From: Teratosphaeria epicoccoides
Taxonomy: Eukaryota; Ascomycota; Dothideomycetes; Mycosphaerellales; Teratosphaeriaceae
Reading direction: 5' to 3'
Assembly (NCBI GenBank): GCA_021401465.1
Contig: JADDMT010000034.1
Span: forward strand, 62,001-126,000
Length of the DNA stretch: 64,000 nucleotides
The translations under genes were made by a program, and so were the position numbers. Positions 45,374 to 57,783 of this stretch are shown in pieces (the first letter of the stretch is position 1; each line of letters opens with the position of its first letter). The notes beneath the pieces are model-generated. The model was not told the DNA's origin and ran no database searches. It saw only the letters and a list, made by a program, of their open reading frames with translations.

Positions 45374-46000
45374 GTGATCAAGACTCATGTAATACCATAC
45401 GCCGCCACGATGACACCGTCAATTCAGCCAAGTTCCAAGACATGGACTCTGCGTTTTAAACACCGCCGCACCACCATCCTCCTTCACGTCGATCCGCTGC
45501 AGAAGCTGAGCTCGGTCCGTGCAGAGCTCTTGAAGGCTGTTGGACAGACTTCTCCAAATGGTTCATTCGACGGCTACACAATACCTAAAAACGAAGCCGA
45601 CATCCTCTTGGCGCGACCAACAGACATCAACAACCTTTTGCTCGGCTGGGAACCACTGCAGAATGACGCTGATTTGCATGCTGCGCTCGCGGAGGTAGAC
45701 AACAGCAAGGGAAAAGGCAAGGCGGCCATAGCAGGCGCGAAAGGCAAAGCAGGCACGGGTCAGGTCACAGATAGTCCGCAAGGCGTTGGTTTGAGAGACG
45801 GTAGCGTCGTTGCGTTCAAGTTCAGAGGCGAAGGCGAAAGTGTGGCGGCGGCTAAAGACGAGGGCATTGAGGTGGAGGACGAGGACAAGCTCGACGGGGA
45901 GACTTTGTTGGGGGAGCCGGTAGTGGAGAAGTGGGATGTGGTTGTGCCGAGCATGGAGGAGACGTATGGGGAGAGTGGACCGGACGCTGAGATGGGCTGA
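45374..46000 (+). CDS. small conserved-looking protein, unknown function
   Basis: Open frame of 208 residues; the likelier start is the second Met at 45410 (MTPSIQPSSK), giving 196. The N-terminal half TWTLRFKHRRTTILLHVD, KLSSVRAELLKAV, GYTIP has a beta-grasp/ubiquitin-like feel (strand-strand-helix-strand), followed by a Lys/Gly/Ala linker (KGKGKAAIAGAKGKAG), a further strand SVVAFKFR and an acidic C-terminus (EVEDEDKLDGE ... DAEMG). No signal peptide or membrane segment. Coding character is good. The ubiquitin-like reading is inference and I give no function. Confidence 0.7.
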   Translation: MIKTHVIPYAATMTPSIQPSSKTWTLRFKHRRTTILLHVDPLQKLSSVRAELLKAVGQTSPNGSFDGYTIPKNEADILLARPTDINNLLLGWEPLQNDADLHAALAEVDNSKGKGKAAIAGAKGKAGTGQVTDSPQGVGLRDGSVVAFKFRGEGESVAAAKDEGIEVEDEDKLDGETLLGEPVVEKWDVVVPSMEETYGESGPDAEMG

Positions 46001-46897
46001 TGCCGCCGCAGGACGAAAAGATCACCTCAAAGTGCATGGTGCGTGTTTCCATGGATGACGAAAGCCAGCACATGTAGAGGGCAGGCACGAGACAAAGCAG
46101 TGATGACACAATCCGAGTAAAATCCATGAGAAAAGGGATGCTCTTGAGGCGTTTGATGCATGAGAACGCGTGCAATAATGGCGACCTGGGTCGGCGCGAT
46201 GCAAAAGGGCGAGTCAGCTGCATGAGTCATGGACTTCAAGTTAGGAGACACCAATGTCCAGGCTCTTGCCGTTCGGATGAACAGTGGACCGCGCAGACGA
46301 TGTCTCAAGTGCGAAACGTTGCGACAAGCCGTGAGCAGTTTGACGATGCGCGGACAGAAGGTCGCTGCCCAGGCATGGGGGTTCGCTTTGCAATGGCCGC
46401 GAGCCCTCGCCCGTCGTCGGGCGCTGGGCACGAGGCGTGAGCGCAGTCTCACATTGCAGCAGGTATCAGCATCAATGTATTGGGATGGCATGAAGAGCAT
46501 TCACGTCACTTCTCACGCTGTTCCTCCCCATCTACTGGCAATGGCCCGGCCGCGGAGACAAGTTCAACGGCGCTTTGTCGGTCACCAGTGCATTGTGGAT
46601 CTCAGGGTCTCCACGCGCCACAATTCCTGCACCGATACCAATGGATGGGATATAATCGTTCTGTGATCTTTCTGGTTGATGGGCAGAGCCTGCCGTGTTT
46701 CGGTCACAGAGCGGACCTCCTAGCCCCGGTGGCTTGCGGCGACATGGCAAATTTGGTGCGTATTGTAAACGCAGCGCGATGTCCTCGCGCTCTGCTTTCC
46801 TGTCTTGATATTGTATGTGCGACTTCACCTAAGCCTTGGCCAGGTACAGCACATTGCAACCTCCGAAATGATCTGAGCAGCGACCCATTCCGTCGTG
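46001..46897. other. intergenic, no gene seen
   Basis: About 0.9 kb. Frames on both strands overlap each other and carry no motif. Confidence 0.5.
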
Positions 46898-48469
46898 ATG
46901 GCTAGCAGGTCAAGCCAGGCGGTCGCCATCTCCAGTGACCTCCAGCCCTCAGGATCGATCAACGAGAAATCCACAGCAGTCACTACTGCCGCAGCATCAG
47001 TGCAGCAGGACATCGAGTCGTCCAGAGCTCAACCAAATCGCCGCCTGGGCTCCACTGTAACGATCTTCGGCTCCGCCCTTGCCAATTTTCCGATGGCTAC
47101 CAGCAAAATTTCGCTTCGAACACCAATGTCATCTACAAGCACACTCTCGGCTCCAAAGTCTACACCTCAGCAATCCAGACCCGGATCTCTAACTCCCTCC
47201 TCATAGGCTCCGTGTTTGGCATCGTGGTCTTCGGCTACCTTGCCGACAAGTTCAGTCGCAAAGGCGGCATGCTCGTTACGTCCAGGCTGGTCGTCGTCGG
47301 AAGTATGAGGCGATGCTTGCGTGGCAGGTCGACGGCGCGCATGCCATGCTTTGGCACATGACTATCGCCAGAGGTGCCGCAGGGCGTAGGAGTTGGAGGC
47401 GAGTATCCCACCTCTGCTGCTGCCGCGTTGGAGAGCAGCAATGAGGCCTTTGACAGGAAGAGAGGTCCCATTCGAGTGTGCATCAGTACGCTAATGACGA
47501 CTTCGGGTGCTCCGATATGCACGCTCGTCTATTTGTTCTCGCTGATTGGGAGCAACAGCAATGTAAGTTGCGTTTCATACTATTTACGGTTTTTCCATTT
47601 TTCTGACAAATTTCGTCATCCTGGTCAGATGGAAAATGCAAGACGGGCGCCTGTTTGAGCGGAGCAACTTCCGCCATCGAGACCTCCCCTGGCTCTTCTT
47701 CTTCAAAACCTACTGGCCAAGAATCCTAGGAACAAGCTGAACCTTCTTCCTCTACGACTTTGTAAACTTGTAAGCTACACTAAAGCTACCTTCAACTCGT
47801 CTCATGACTAAAGAACCGTAACAGCCCCAATTCCATCATGTCCTCCACAATCATCAATTGCCTCGTTCCCGGCAGCAACCCTCGCCACGTCGCCCTCTGG
47901 TAGTTCTACCTCGTCCTCATGCCCGTTCCCGGCGTCTTCCTTGGCGCCTACCTCGTGAACCGCCTCGGCCGCCACTGGACGGGGATCCTTGGCTTCACGC
48001 TTGGATACATAATGATCGGCTTCATCATGGGTGCCCTTTACCACAGACTCACAACCGACTCCATCACGGCTTCCGTCGTGCTCTACGGGCTTCTCCAGGA
48101 GTTTGGCCATCATATGGGACCCTTGCTACGATTGAATTGTTGAGTGTGGAGGTCTTTCCTACTGGTGTCAGGGGCGTGGGTTCCGGTATTGCGGCTGGAT
48201 TTTGAAAGGCGAGGGCGGCGGTTGGGACGCAGGTCTTTACGCCGATCAAGCAGGCGGCAGGGCCAAGTAGCACCTTCCATTTGGCGGGCAGGATTGGCGT
48301 TCTTGCTAATGTCGCCTATTACTTCTTGCCTAAGGGCCAGAAGCTGACTCTGGAGGCGATGGATGAGGAGTTTGAGAGGTTGATTGCTGAAAAGAAGGCG
48401 AGGAGAGATGGGTTGGGGTCTGGTGCTGCCGCATTGCTTGCTGCGGTGTTGTCAGGTATGGCGAATTGA
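46898..48469 (+). pseudogene. MFS transporter pseudogene (phosphate/glycerophosphoinositol GIT1-like)
   Basis: Fragments in all three frames line up in order with one transporter: N-terminus MASRSSQAVAISS; shifted into DGYQQNFASNTNV and GSVFGIVVFGYLADKFSRKG; a shift within ARGAAG/VGVGGEYPTSAAAALE; RGPIRVCISTLMTTSG; then FVILVRWKMQDGRLFERSNF; FFLYDFVNF spliced to PNSIMSSTIIN; LMPVPGVFLGAYLVNRLGR; VLYGLLQEFGHHMGP, shifted to ATIELLSVEVFPTGVRG; and the end YYFLPKGQKLTLE. In-frame stops lie in GTS*TFFLYDF, ALW*FYLVLMP and AAGF*KARAAVG. At least three frameshifts and three stops make it non-functional. Two normal-looking introns remain near 47560 and 47770. Confidence 0.85.
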
Positions 48470-48790
48470 GCCAAATCCGTCCAAGGTGCAAACGCAGAAA
48501 TGGCCACTGGATCAGGATGATCAAAGAGTCAGTTGCGCAGACACTCCTACAATCACGATCAACCGTTGACATGTGGCCATCAAGTTACGTAGTCCTTCCT
48601 GCATGCACGGTCTATCCGCTCGTCCCTTCCTTCACATGTACTCGAAGCCGTATATAACGAACGTCTAAATGCTTGACCGCCGTTCACATGCAACACTACA
48701 CCACAGCTATAGAAGTTTTCTTGCGTTGCACCTTCTTGTTCTCTGCAAATCCCATCACAATCTGCCTTTTCTACATCGACAACAGACAAC

Positions 48791-49797
48791 ATGAAGGCCA
48801 CCCTCATCCTAGCCGCGGTGGCCGCCGCCGCCGCCACCACCACCACTACCAACCTCACCAACCACCAGAGCCTCAACATCTGTCCAGGGGCAAATGGCCT
48901 CATCACTGTCGACGCGAATAACATGGACTACACCCTTTACTGCAACCTCATGTGGACCGGCGACACAACTTCCTGTCCTGGCGGCGACGACCAGGACTGT
49001 TTCCTCTCCTGCCACGACAATCCGGACTGCTGCGGCGTCAACGTTGATTCGGACAGCAATGGTAAAATGGTTACTCGAGAGTGCAACCGTTCCTACATTA
49101 TGGGCGATGGCCACGTCGCATGGCTCAGCGCTCGCGCCAATACAACTGCCAAGCGTTCGACGATCACACCACCGGATTAGCACCGTCAAGTCTCGCCGTC
49201 AAAGTCAGCTGCTACTATCACTCCTGTCACTCCCATCACTCCTCCTGTCAACGTTGCGGCTGTTCAGAGGAGAGAGGACCCGCATCTATCGACCTGCACG
49301 TACTCCGGTCATTAGCACGAGAATGAGGACGCCGGGAAGGTGGGAGCAGGAGTATGTATGGACTTGGTTGGGCACGTTGTTGAGACGAGTGACTTTGGTG
49401 AGAAGACGTTGAGGTTGAAGGACGGAGGTGACGAGATGACAGTGGTAAGTTTCACAACGATCACCTGTCAAATTCTACTGACAAGCCCATCAACCGCCTC
49501 GCGCGCTAGGCCGGTGTCTGACACATGTTTCTAGGGGGTACACTACACAGGCCCGAAGTCGTATCTCTGGCAAGAGGACGATTGTCAAGCTGCTATCAAG
49601 GCGTTGATCGCTGACTGCTCTTCTGATGGTCACGGCATCATGAGTAGCTATGTGTGGTAAGTGATGCCACATCCACCGGGTGAGACATACGCTGACAGCA
49701 TGACAGGTACTACAAACGCTGTCGGACATGGTACGTCGGGATTGACGGTGAGCTAGGTGCGAGCACCCCGGGCGCATTCTGCTTGGGTTATTGCTGA
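48791..49797 (+). pseudogene. secreted Cys-rich protein gene with two in-frame TAG codons
   Basis: A signal peptide (MKATLILAAVAAAAATTTTT) precedes a Cys-rich domain (LNICPGANGLITV, LYCNLMW, DCFLSCHDNPDCCGVNV). The frame then hits TAG at 49178-49180 and again at 49313-49315. Read past both, it continues to a good intron (49445-49534, branch CTGAC), an exon PKSYLWQEDDCQAAIKALI, a second intron (49657-49706) and the end WYVGIDGELGASTPGAFCLG YC-stop at 49797. All joins keep frame, total about 288 residues. Both stops read as CAG to TAG changes and share the context ATTAGCAC. If transcribed as is, only the 129-residue first part is made. Function unknown. Confidence 0.65.
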
Positions 49798-52700
49798 GAA
49801 GGCACTGGGGAGAATGATAACTACGATGAGAGGATGCGATCACGCGCATGGACTGGTGAGCGATTGGTTGGCGCCAGCGAGCTCTTCAGCACGATGGAGG
49901 ACAACCCTATGTCCACCTGCGAGTGCCATACCCTTGAAGATTGGCCAGGTAGCCCCATGATATTAACGTGAGAGCATGATGCGTTTACTGACAAGATGCA
50001 CCTTCGACATGAGACTTAGCAGACGCTTGAGGATCAGGGTTGATGACGTGTGAGGCGATCGATTATGAGTCGGATCGTTTAGACGGTGATCTGACCGCCA
50101 GCTCATCACTCATGGGACGACGATCCTTAACGATACCTGAGCATTGTATGTAGCATCCATCCTCTGCGTTGGTAGAAAACCAACTTGGCACTTCTCCGGC
50201 CCCTTCGACGGGATGAGCCGAACCGCCGTCCAGTATCGCAGCGTAGCTTCCGGTTCACCTCTTACAGCGCCCTCCTGCTCCTCCGCCCTTTTCCCGCTGC
50301 TGATCATGCTGCTCGCACTCAGAAAGCTGACCATGTTTCCGTGCCTCACGTGGCGGTGGAGAAGGCGCACCTTCCCGGACGAAATGCCAAGTCCTATCCG
50401 CCCGGCCTTGCGATTGTGCCGATGCTTGCACGTCAGCACTGGATTTTGCCCGCGTGCTCCTGGCCTTGGTCGGTGTGGATGGCTCGGAGGGCTCAGTCGA
50501 AGCGACAACGCTTTTGCGTCGTCCGGTCATGGTCAAAGCCTGAGATTGGGAGGAGCGAGTTGATGTTGATGAGATCATCTTTCTTGGGAAGCATTTGCTA
50601 CAATGCGACACTTTATCGATGGCCACGGTCGCCGCCCGTCCATGTTGTGGAATCGTTGTGGTGGCGGTGCATCTGCTGCGCTGTGAAGCGTTGAGCAAGC
50701 CATCCTCGCCATTGACATCTTTGTCAAAAGGCTCAACCGCGACGGCGCTTGGTCCTTTGTGCGGGAGACTGCTGAGGAGATCGAGTTGGAATGTTTAGGA
50801 TAAAGACTTGATGGTATACTTTCTTGGAGCCGCGACATTCCAGGCTTGGTATGTGGAATGCTTCCCAGCCTCGTGAGATGGACTTACTCTATCCCGCAGT
50901 GCACGGACATTGGCACTGATACCTTTTATCGTGGCAATCCTTATCACGTTCGCTTGCGAAACCACTGGGCTCGACAATACTGCACCGGGCTTGCATCAGG
51001 CAATGTTCAGACATCGCTTGGACAGCTGCCACAAGTGTCGTGCACACAGCGCTGCCCTCGCCGCCGCCCTAGACGCTACAACAGCGGGACAGCTTCAGAC
51101 GGAGACATGGCTAAGGCTTCTCGCATCGGCGAAGCAGATGTACCGGCTTATCAAGTTTGTCTCCAAGCCCGAATAATTGATTCGACCGTGGTCGAGATCA
51201 ATTTTGCGGATGAGGCTCAGCGTCACGCTGTTGCTCCGTTCATGATTACTGGAGCTGCTGCAGGGTGCCGTCGATTATGTAGTGCTTCGGCAGAACTGAA
51301 TCGGCCCCGCCATTGATGCCCAAGAGGCCCGACTTTCAGCAGGTGTCCATGTTGTCAAAGTCGGGTCGAGATTTTGCGGTGCCACATCATTAAACACGCA
51401 TACTGATAGCCGCCATGCCGACCGCCGTCATCGGGATCGACATTTGTCCATTATTGTTGGATGAGAAATGTCTCGAATGTTTGTTGCAGTTCGATTTCGC
51501 CCGTCCAATGCGCCGAGAATTAGGCCTAGCGTCTCAAGTGGAGGCACTCGTAGGTGAGTGGATGTAGGAGCACCAAACCAAATACCAAATAGGAATTTGC
51601 GAAGTGCAGTGCCGTGAGTTCGGCTGCGTGACTGTGATGGCGTGCATGCCTTCGAAGTCACCTGGCAAGGATAGCGGCGGGCAAGGCGGGGTCGGATCAA
51701 AGGTTACACTACACGACTTTCCAGATCTCATGGGCCAAGCTTCCATTTCTGTCGCTCAATCTGTGAGGGTTGGCCCGCCTGCAGTGTCTATATCCACCAG
51801 GTCGGATCCGAGTTTGCTCTAGATCGTCAGCTGATGTATCTCTGCCCCCCGTCCGGTAGCTACGCAGCCCACGCAACTCAAACCAAGAAGTTTGCATGAG
51901 CGGCCATGCACACTATCGAAAGTGCCCACGACCAGCCGGTCCGCGCCGTGAAACTATCCCGTGGCCCATGGCCCATGGGTGCTTTCGGCGATCACAAGCT
52001 GCAACTTCCAAGTAGCCTAAGTCGAGACCCTTCGTTGTTCGTTGAGCGCGGGATCACTGCTCCCGTTCCCGAATCCTGATCGACGCCGGGCTCTCCCAGT
52101 GGCGGAGATGTGAGGGAGTCAGCCGACTCGGCCGCGACTGAGATCAGTGCTCAGCTCACGAGACTAGGCGGTTTCGTTGGTGATGTGGTATTCGTAATCA
52201 TTAGATTCCTGTCAGGGATATCATGCCAGGCAGCCACCTCCGATCTCAGGGTTCAGGCACGCGGCATGGGATCGGTCAACCCGGTAGACAGTCGGACCAT
52301 GTGGTGTAATTGTTACACGGCGGCCGTGGCGGGGCGGGTGATGGAAGGGTGAGACTCACGTCTGGCGCTCATGTCATGGACTCATGGGGGCTGAGAGGGC
52401 AGAATCGTGTACATCGGCTTCGGTCTCACGCGCCTATTTGTCCTCTGCCTGTGTGACCTATAGCGACCAGCAGAGCGCGCCGCAGACGAAGTCGTTCCTG
52501 TCGGGTGGTTCATGGCTTGCACAGCCGAGAACTCTGCCCTCACATTCGCAATCGGAGGCCAAGGCGAGGGGATCTAGCCTCTTGCGGCAAGGATGAGGAT
52601 CAGGGAACCTGCTGCCGGCAGAAGACGGGCGAGCATTGGCCGTACTGTTGTCCCTCCATCGAGTGGTCGTAGACGCTACCTATGCGTGCACACCCGCCGC

Positions 52701-52984
52701 CACTCTTATTCTTATTACACGAGCCTCTGGGACTAGTCCTGCTTTGCCCGTTTGCACAGCAGACAGTCGAGATGCTCACCGTCACCACCGCCATGCTTCC
52801 CATCGTCAGAACCGGCTAGCAGCAGCAGCAGGCACGGTGCTTCCCTGCCTTTCTTTCTTCCTTCATCTGGCCTTGAGCATCCCTTCAGTCGCTACCTAAC
52901 TACCTCTCATTCTCCACAGGCTGGAGTTCTGGGGTGTGCTAAGGCTCAGGGCGGGCGGTATCGTTTTTTGCTGGACTTCGCATC
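49798..52984. other. long intergenic stretch, no gene I can support
   Basis: About 3.2 kb. Overlapping minus-strand frames at 50110-50840 contain Ser/Arg-rich sequence that could be part of a gene, and a plus-strand frame at 50910-51176 begins with a hydrophobic run, but neither links to exons with usable splice sites or shows a known motif. No tRNA or tandem repeat seen. Confidence 0.45.
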
Positions 52985-55900
52985 ATGACCTACGGCGGCG
53001 GCGGCCTAGTCACAGATCAGGACATACGGCATCAGACGATGACGAATGGCACCCTCCCATGGGTCTCGAATTCTTTGGCACATGGCATTCTCACATACAC
53101 ACAGATTGCATATCCCATAATCCTCACCCTCCTCTACATCGCCGTCTTTACAGCCCAGAGCATAGTACACGCTCGTAATGATAATGATACAAACGCACAA
53201 CACCAGCCTCAGCAGCTGGGCCCGGGCGGCAAGCCACTGCCAAAGAAGACTGCGGCGAAGGAGCCGGTAGTACCACAGTCGCTAGATTTCAGCAGGCCCA
53301 GGAAACTGCTGTTTGAATGGCTGCAAGTTGGAGTATTGGCCACACTGGTCGGCAACATTGTGGTGGTCGTAGTCCATGCCCTGGCGGAGCGAGAGGAGCG
53401 ATGGTGGTGTGGACAGGCGCCAACGGTAAGCAGGATGCTGAGACTGAGGCTGGCCGGCAGGCAAAAGCTGACATTGTGAAGATATACCTTGTCGGTTCGT
53501 TCATGGTGTACGCGCTCTTGCTCATCGCACTACTAGATTCTCGACCCTCTCCCACGTTCGCGCACGAGACAACATGGACTGTGGCAGTCTTGATGGAAAT
53601 AACATTGCTCGGGGCGTCGTTTGGGGTATACACTCAGGTTCATCGGGAGCCAAAGGTCGGCGATCCTCACGGCGGGGAGATACAGCGAGAGATGACAGAA
53701 TGGGAGATTACCGAGGTCACGATTGACCTGGTGCGCATCATTCTGCTTCTGGCCCTCACCAGCTTCTACGCGTTATTCGTCTTCTTGCAAGGATACAAGA
53801 AGCCGGAGCAGGCGGGAACCTCGGAGCGCACAGCTCTTCTGGCTCAAGAGAATGGAGGCATTGGTCCGGCGCACCGTGAAGCAAACGGTCATGACTACGG
53901 CGCGGCAAACGGAAAAGCGCATGGGCCTCACGGACATCACGAAGTTCCCGCTGGGTGGGAGAAGCCCAAGGGAACGCCAACTCGCAGCTGGTGGGAATAC
54001 ATTCGCGCGTACAAGTTGTTCCTGCCTTACATCTGGCCGTTCAAGGACCGCAAGCTGCAGATCAACTTCGTGCTCTGCATCGCCATTGTGATACTGCAGC
54101 GTGGTGTGCAAATTCTGGTGCCGGTCCAGACTGGACATATCACCAATATCCTGGCCGGCGAGGATGGCCCAATATATATGCCCTGGGGCGCCATTGGCCT
54201 CTACGTATTCTACCGTATCCTCCAGGGGTCGAACGGCTTGCTAGGAGCTGCACGACAAATACTGTGGATTCCAATCGAGCAGTATTCGTACCGCGAGCTC
54301 TCTGTGGCAGCGTTCGAACACGTGCATCAGCTCAGTCTCGAATTCCATCTTGGCAAGAAGACCGGCGAGGTGCTGTCTGCACTTAGCAAGGGCTCGTCAC
54401 TGAACACTTTCCTGGAGTCTGTCACATTCAATGTCCTTCCGATGCTGATCGATTTGGTCGTGGCCGTAGGATACTTCCTTATCAATTTCGACGCATATTA
54501 CGCCCTCGTGATTGCTGTGGTGACCTTCTGGTACATCTATATTACCGTCAGAATGGCATCATGGCGAGCTGATATTCGCCGACAAGCGACAAATGCGAGT
54601 CGAGAAGAAGACGCCGTGAAAAACGATTCGATGATGTCGTATGAGACGGTGAAATATTTCAACGCCGAGACATACGAATTCGATCGTTACAGAGAAGCTG
54701 TCAAGAAGTACCAGCGAGCCGAGTACCTCGTAACGTTCTCTCTTGCACTGATGAACACAATACAAAATCTCGTCTTCATGCTGGGTTTGATTGTGGCATG
54801 CTTCATCGCAGCCTATCAGGTCACGACTGGCCAGCTCAAGGTTGGCAAGTTTGTCGTTCTCATCTCTTACATGACGCAGTTGCAGGGTCCGCTCAACTTC
54901 TTTGGCACGTTCTATCGAATGATCCAAAACAACATGATAAACGCCGAGCGCATGCTGGAGCTGTTCAAGGAGAAGCCGACTGTCGTTGACTGTCCGGATG
55001 CTGCAGAGTTACCGTCGTGCGAAGGCGACATCCGCTACGACGACGTCCAATTTTCCTACGATGCGCGAAAGCCTGCCTTGCAAGGTCTTAGTTTCAGGTG
55101 CAAGCCAGGCACCACAACCGCACTTGTCGGCGAATCTGGCGGTGGCAAGAGCACAGTCTTCCGACTGCTCTTTCGATTCTACAACGCCGAAGCTGGCACG
55201 CTGCAGATTGATGCACATGACGTGCAAGACATCACGATTGACAGCTTGAGACGGCATATCGGCGTCGTTCCGCAGGATACTGTCTTGTTCAACGAAAGCT
55301 TGATGTACAACCTCAAGTATGCCAGGCAGGCCGCGACAGATGAGGAAGTCTATGCAGCATGCAAGGCAGCCAGCATCCACGACAAGATACTCGGATTTCC
55401 AGATGGGTATGATACCAAGGTCGGAGAACGAGGCCTACGCTTGTCTGGCGGAGAGAAGCAGCGAGTGGCTATTGCTCGCACCATTATCAAAGATCCAAGA
55501 ATCATCCTGCTGGACGAGGCTACTGCTGCTTTGGATACCGAGACAGAGGAGCACATCCAGGAGGCACTCAAGACACTTGCCAAGGGCAGGACGATGCTGG
55601 TGATCGCACACAGATTGAGCACAATTACAATGTGTGATCAGATTCTCGTTCTGCACGAAGGTCGTGTGGTCGAGAGAGGCACTCACAACGACCTGCTGGC
55701 CGCAAAAGGACGGTACGCGGGCATGTGGAAGAAGCAAGTCAGAGCTCAGCGTGCTGCGGAGGAAGCCAAGGTACTGAAAGACAAGGCGGACAGACTCCGC
55801 CGCGAAAGCATGGATAGCAGTGCTGCTCGCGTGCGACGACTGACTACAGAGGACAGTCCGCCCAGCAGTGATGAGGAAGAGCATCACAAGGGCAAGCAGC

Positions 55901-56109
55901 CGCAATTGAAAGACCAATCGGATCTGCAGCAGGCATTGTCATTAAGCCCAAGGCCGGCAGTTCCACAGGCTCAGAGATCGTCTGAGCTAGCCTTGGACTG
56001 TGGCACGGACGTTCAGGCCCAAAGAGAGGGGCTGAGGAGCGGTACGGTACGGTCGCCAAGCCCCGTGATTGAAGAATACGACACAAGAAAGCCTCCAGGG
56101 CATCATTGA
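52985..56109 (+). CDS. Hmt1-like ABC half-transporter (ABCB6/ATM type)
   Basis: Two exons, 52985-53425 and 53482-56109, joined by a 56-nt intron (donor GTAAGC, branch CTGAC, acceptor AAG); about 1,022 residues. An N-terminal membrane extension (about 1-300, several helices) precedes a six-helix transmembrane domain (about 340-640) and one nucleotide-binding domain: Walker A GESGGGKST, Q-loop VVPQDTVLFNE, signature LSGGEKQR, Walker B IILLDEAT and H-loop IAHRLST. The C-terminal 100 residues are hydrophilic with acidic and Ser-rich runs. This layout fits yeast vacuolar Hmt1, which moves phytochelatins and heavy metals into the vacuole; here that role is inference. Complete. A later Met (53039) is a possible start. 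Confidence 0.92.
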
Positions 56110-57783
56110 TGCGGCTTTGGACCACTGGATCTGGAAATCGTTTTCACGGTCAAACAGACAGGGGAAAGGTATTGTTTTGCTTATGCGTATACGGTCTTCG
56201 GCTGAACAGGACGTTAGATTGTCGCGAGCTTAGCATTCATTGGTGTGGCACATCTCTTGTCTTGGCGGCTCATGGGCTGACGTAGTGCGCGGCGTTCGAT
56301 TGTATATTTCTGTCCTCATGCATCAGGCGGCGTTTGGGAAAGAGCGATCAACGTCGTTGTCGGCTACTGACAGCACAGCCAGCGACCCTTTGGCGTTGGA
56401 CACCGGATGCAACGAAATGTGAAGGCTGGCAGGCGATGTACTGGGAACGTCTCAGGTTGCGCACACCTGCAGAGTGACGATAGGCCAGTCATATAGCTTG
56501 GGTAGTCAGTGGAAATGCATGAAGCTACCGTGCAGGCTCGAATGAGCATGGGCATTCCAACCTACACAGGATCTGAGCCCTCCAACGACGTCTACGTGGA
56601 TGCAGAGATCATGTTGAATGAAGGTAAGGGCCAAGTGTGCAGGTGATCAGACAACTGTGGAGGCACCGGTCTTGCGCAAATGTGTCCACAGCTAGATCTT
56701 TGGTCGATGACAGCACGAGTATGCAGCTTTCTGCAGGCCTCTGACTTGATGTGGGTCTTGCTCGCGAGCATTGCTTCACACATGGCTCTCGCCCCAGGTC
56801 TCAGCTTGATTGCATCTGGACGGATGACGGTCAGAAGCACAGGTATGCACAAATACTGCCAAGGATACTGCTTACGTCCTTATTTAGTCATTCGATGCCA
56901 TGAAGTGACCAAGCACCCGGCTCGTAGGATCGGGCGCCAGTAGCCCGGCTGTCGTGCCCAAAGCGTCGGAACATGTCACCGTCTCGTTGAGAGGTCGAGG
57001 AATGCCATAGGATTGCGACAATTCTCCGGGACCAGGGTGTTGGAGCTGTCGACTGAGCTACCTCCTACGACCGCAGCTGCACATGCAGACAAGGTTCTGC
57101 GGAGTGCATACCTAGAGATTGCGGAGTCCATCAAGTGCAAGCCCTGGTCCAATCGTCCCGCAAGGACAGCGTGTCGAGGATATGATGAGGGTTGACTGCC
57201 GAACGTCAAGCTCTCCCCTCATCACGCTGGAAGCCATCGTCGAGGACCATTATCTGACCAGAAATTCGTCTCTTGCGATGGAATGAACTCTGTCCCTGTT
57301 GGCGCAGTTCAGCTGTCGAAGCCATTACCACATGTTTCAGAACCTCTCGCCCGGTCATCGGTAACGCAGCCACGTCCCGATGCTTCGGTAGTGCGGCATT
57401 TGAGCACGCCATTCGTGTAGGTGCTCCATGCAATATGATCTCTGGTCTTGCATCCAGCCCCACTGGCGGGCGATCGGCTCCCCTGTGCTGCCATTCGGTT
57501 GGCAATTTCGCAAAAGATCGCGTGGCGCGGCAGATCAAGGTCCTAGATGGATATACATCTGAACAGGAGTCTGCTCAGAAGCATGCATTTCTTCGAGCTT
57601 CCACGTCCTGCTTCGATTTCATGCGGCTGACGCTTCGAATTCTTCCGGTTCAACTGGAGCATGCGATTGCTACACTGATACGCGCGCCGACACAGCGGAC
57701 CGATGCGAGCTACCAAGAAGACGGTAAGCAATCGAAAGCATAACATCAAGTCCCAGGTACCTGAAGCGACTGATTTTCTACAG
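56110..57783. other. intergenic, no gene seen
   Basis: About 1.7 kb between the ABC transporter and the methyltransferase. Frames at 57206-57743 on both strands show no motif. An extra 5' exon of the methyltransferase could hide near 57660-57730 (a donor-like GTAAGC follows 57723), but I cannot confirm it. Confidence 0.45.

Noticed and set aside
50110..50838. Overlapping minus-strand frames as a gene
   Set aside because: Ser/Arg-rich but in different frames, no believable splice sites or motif; cannot be supported.
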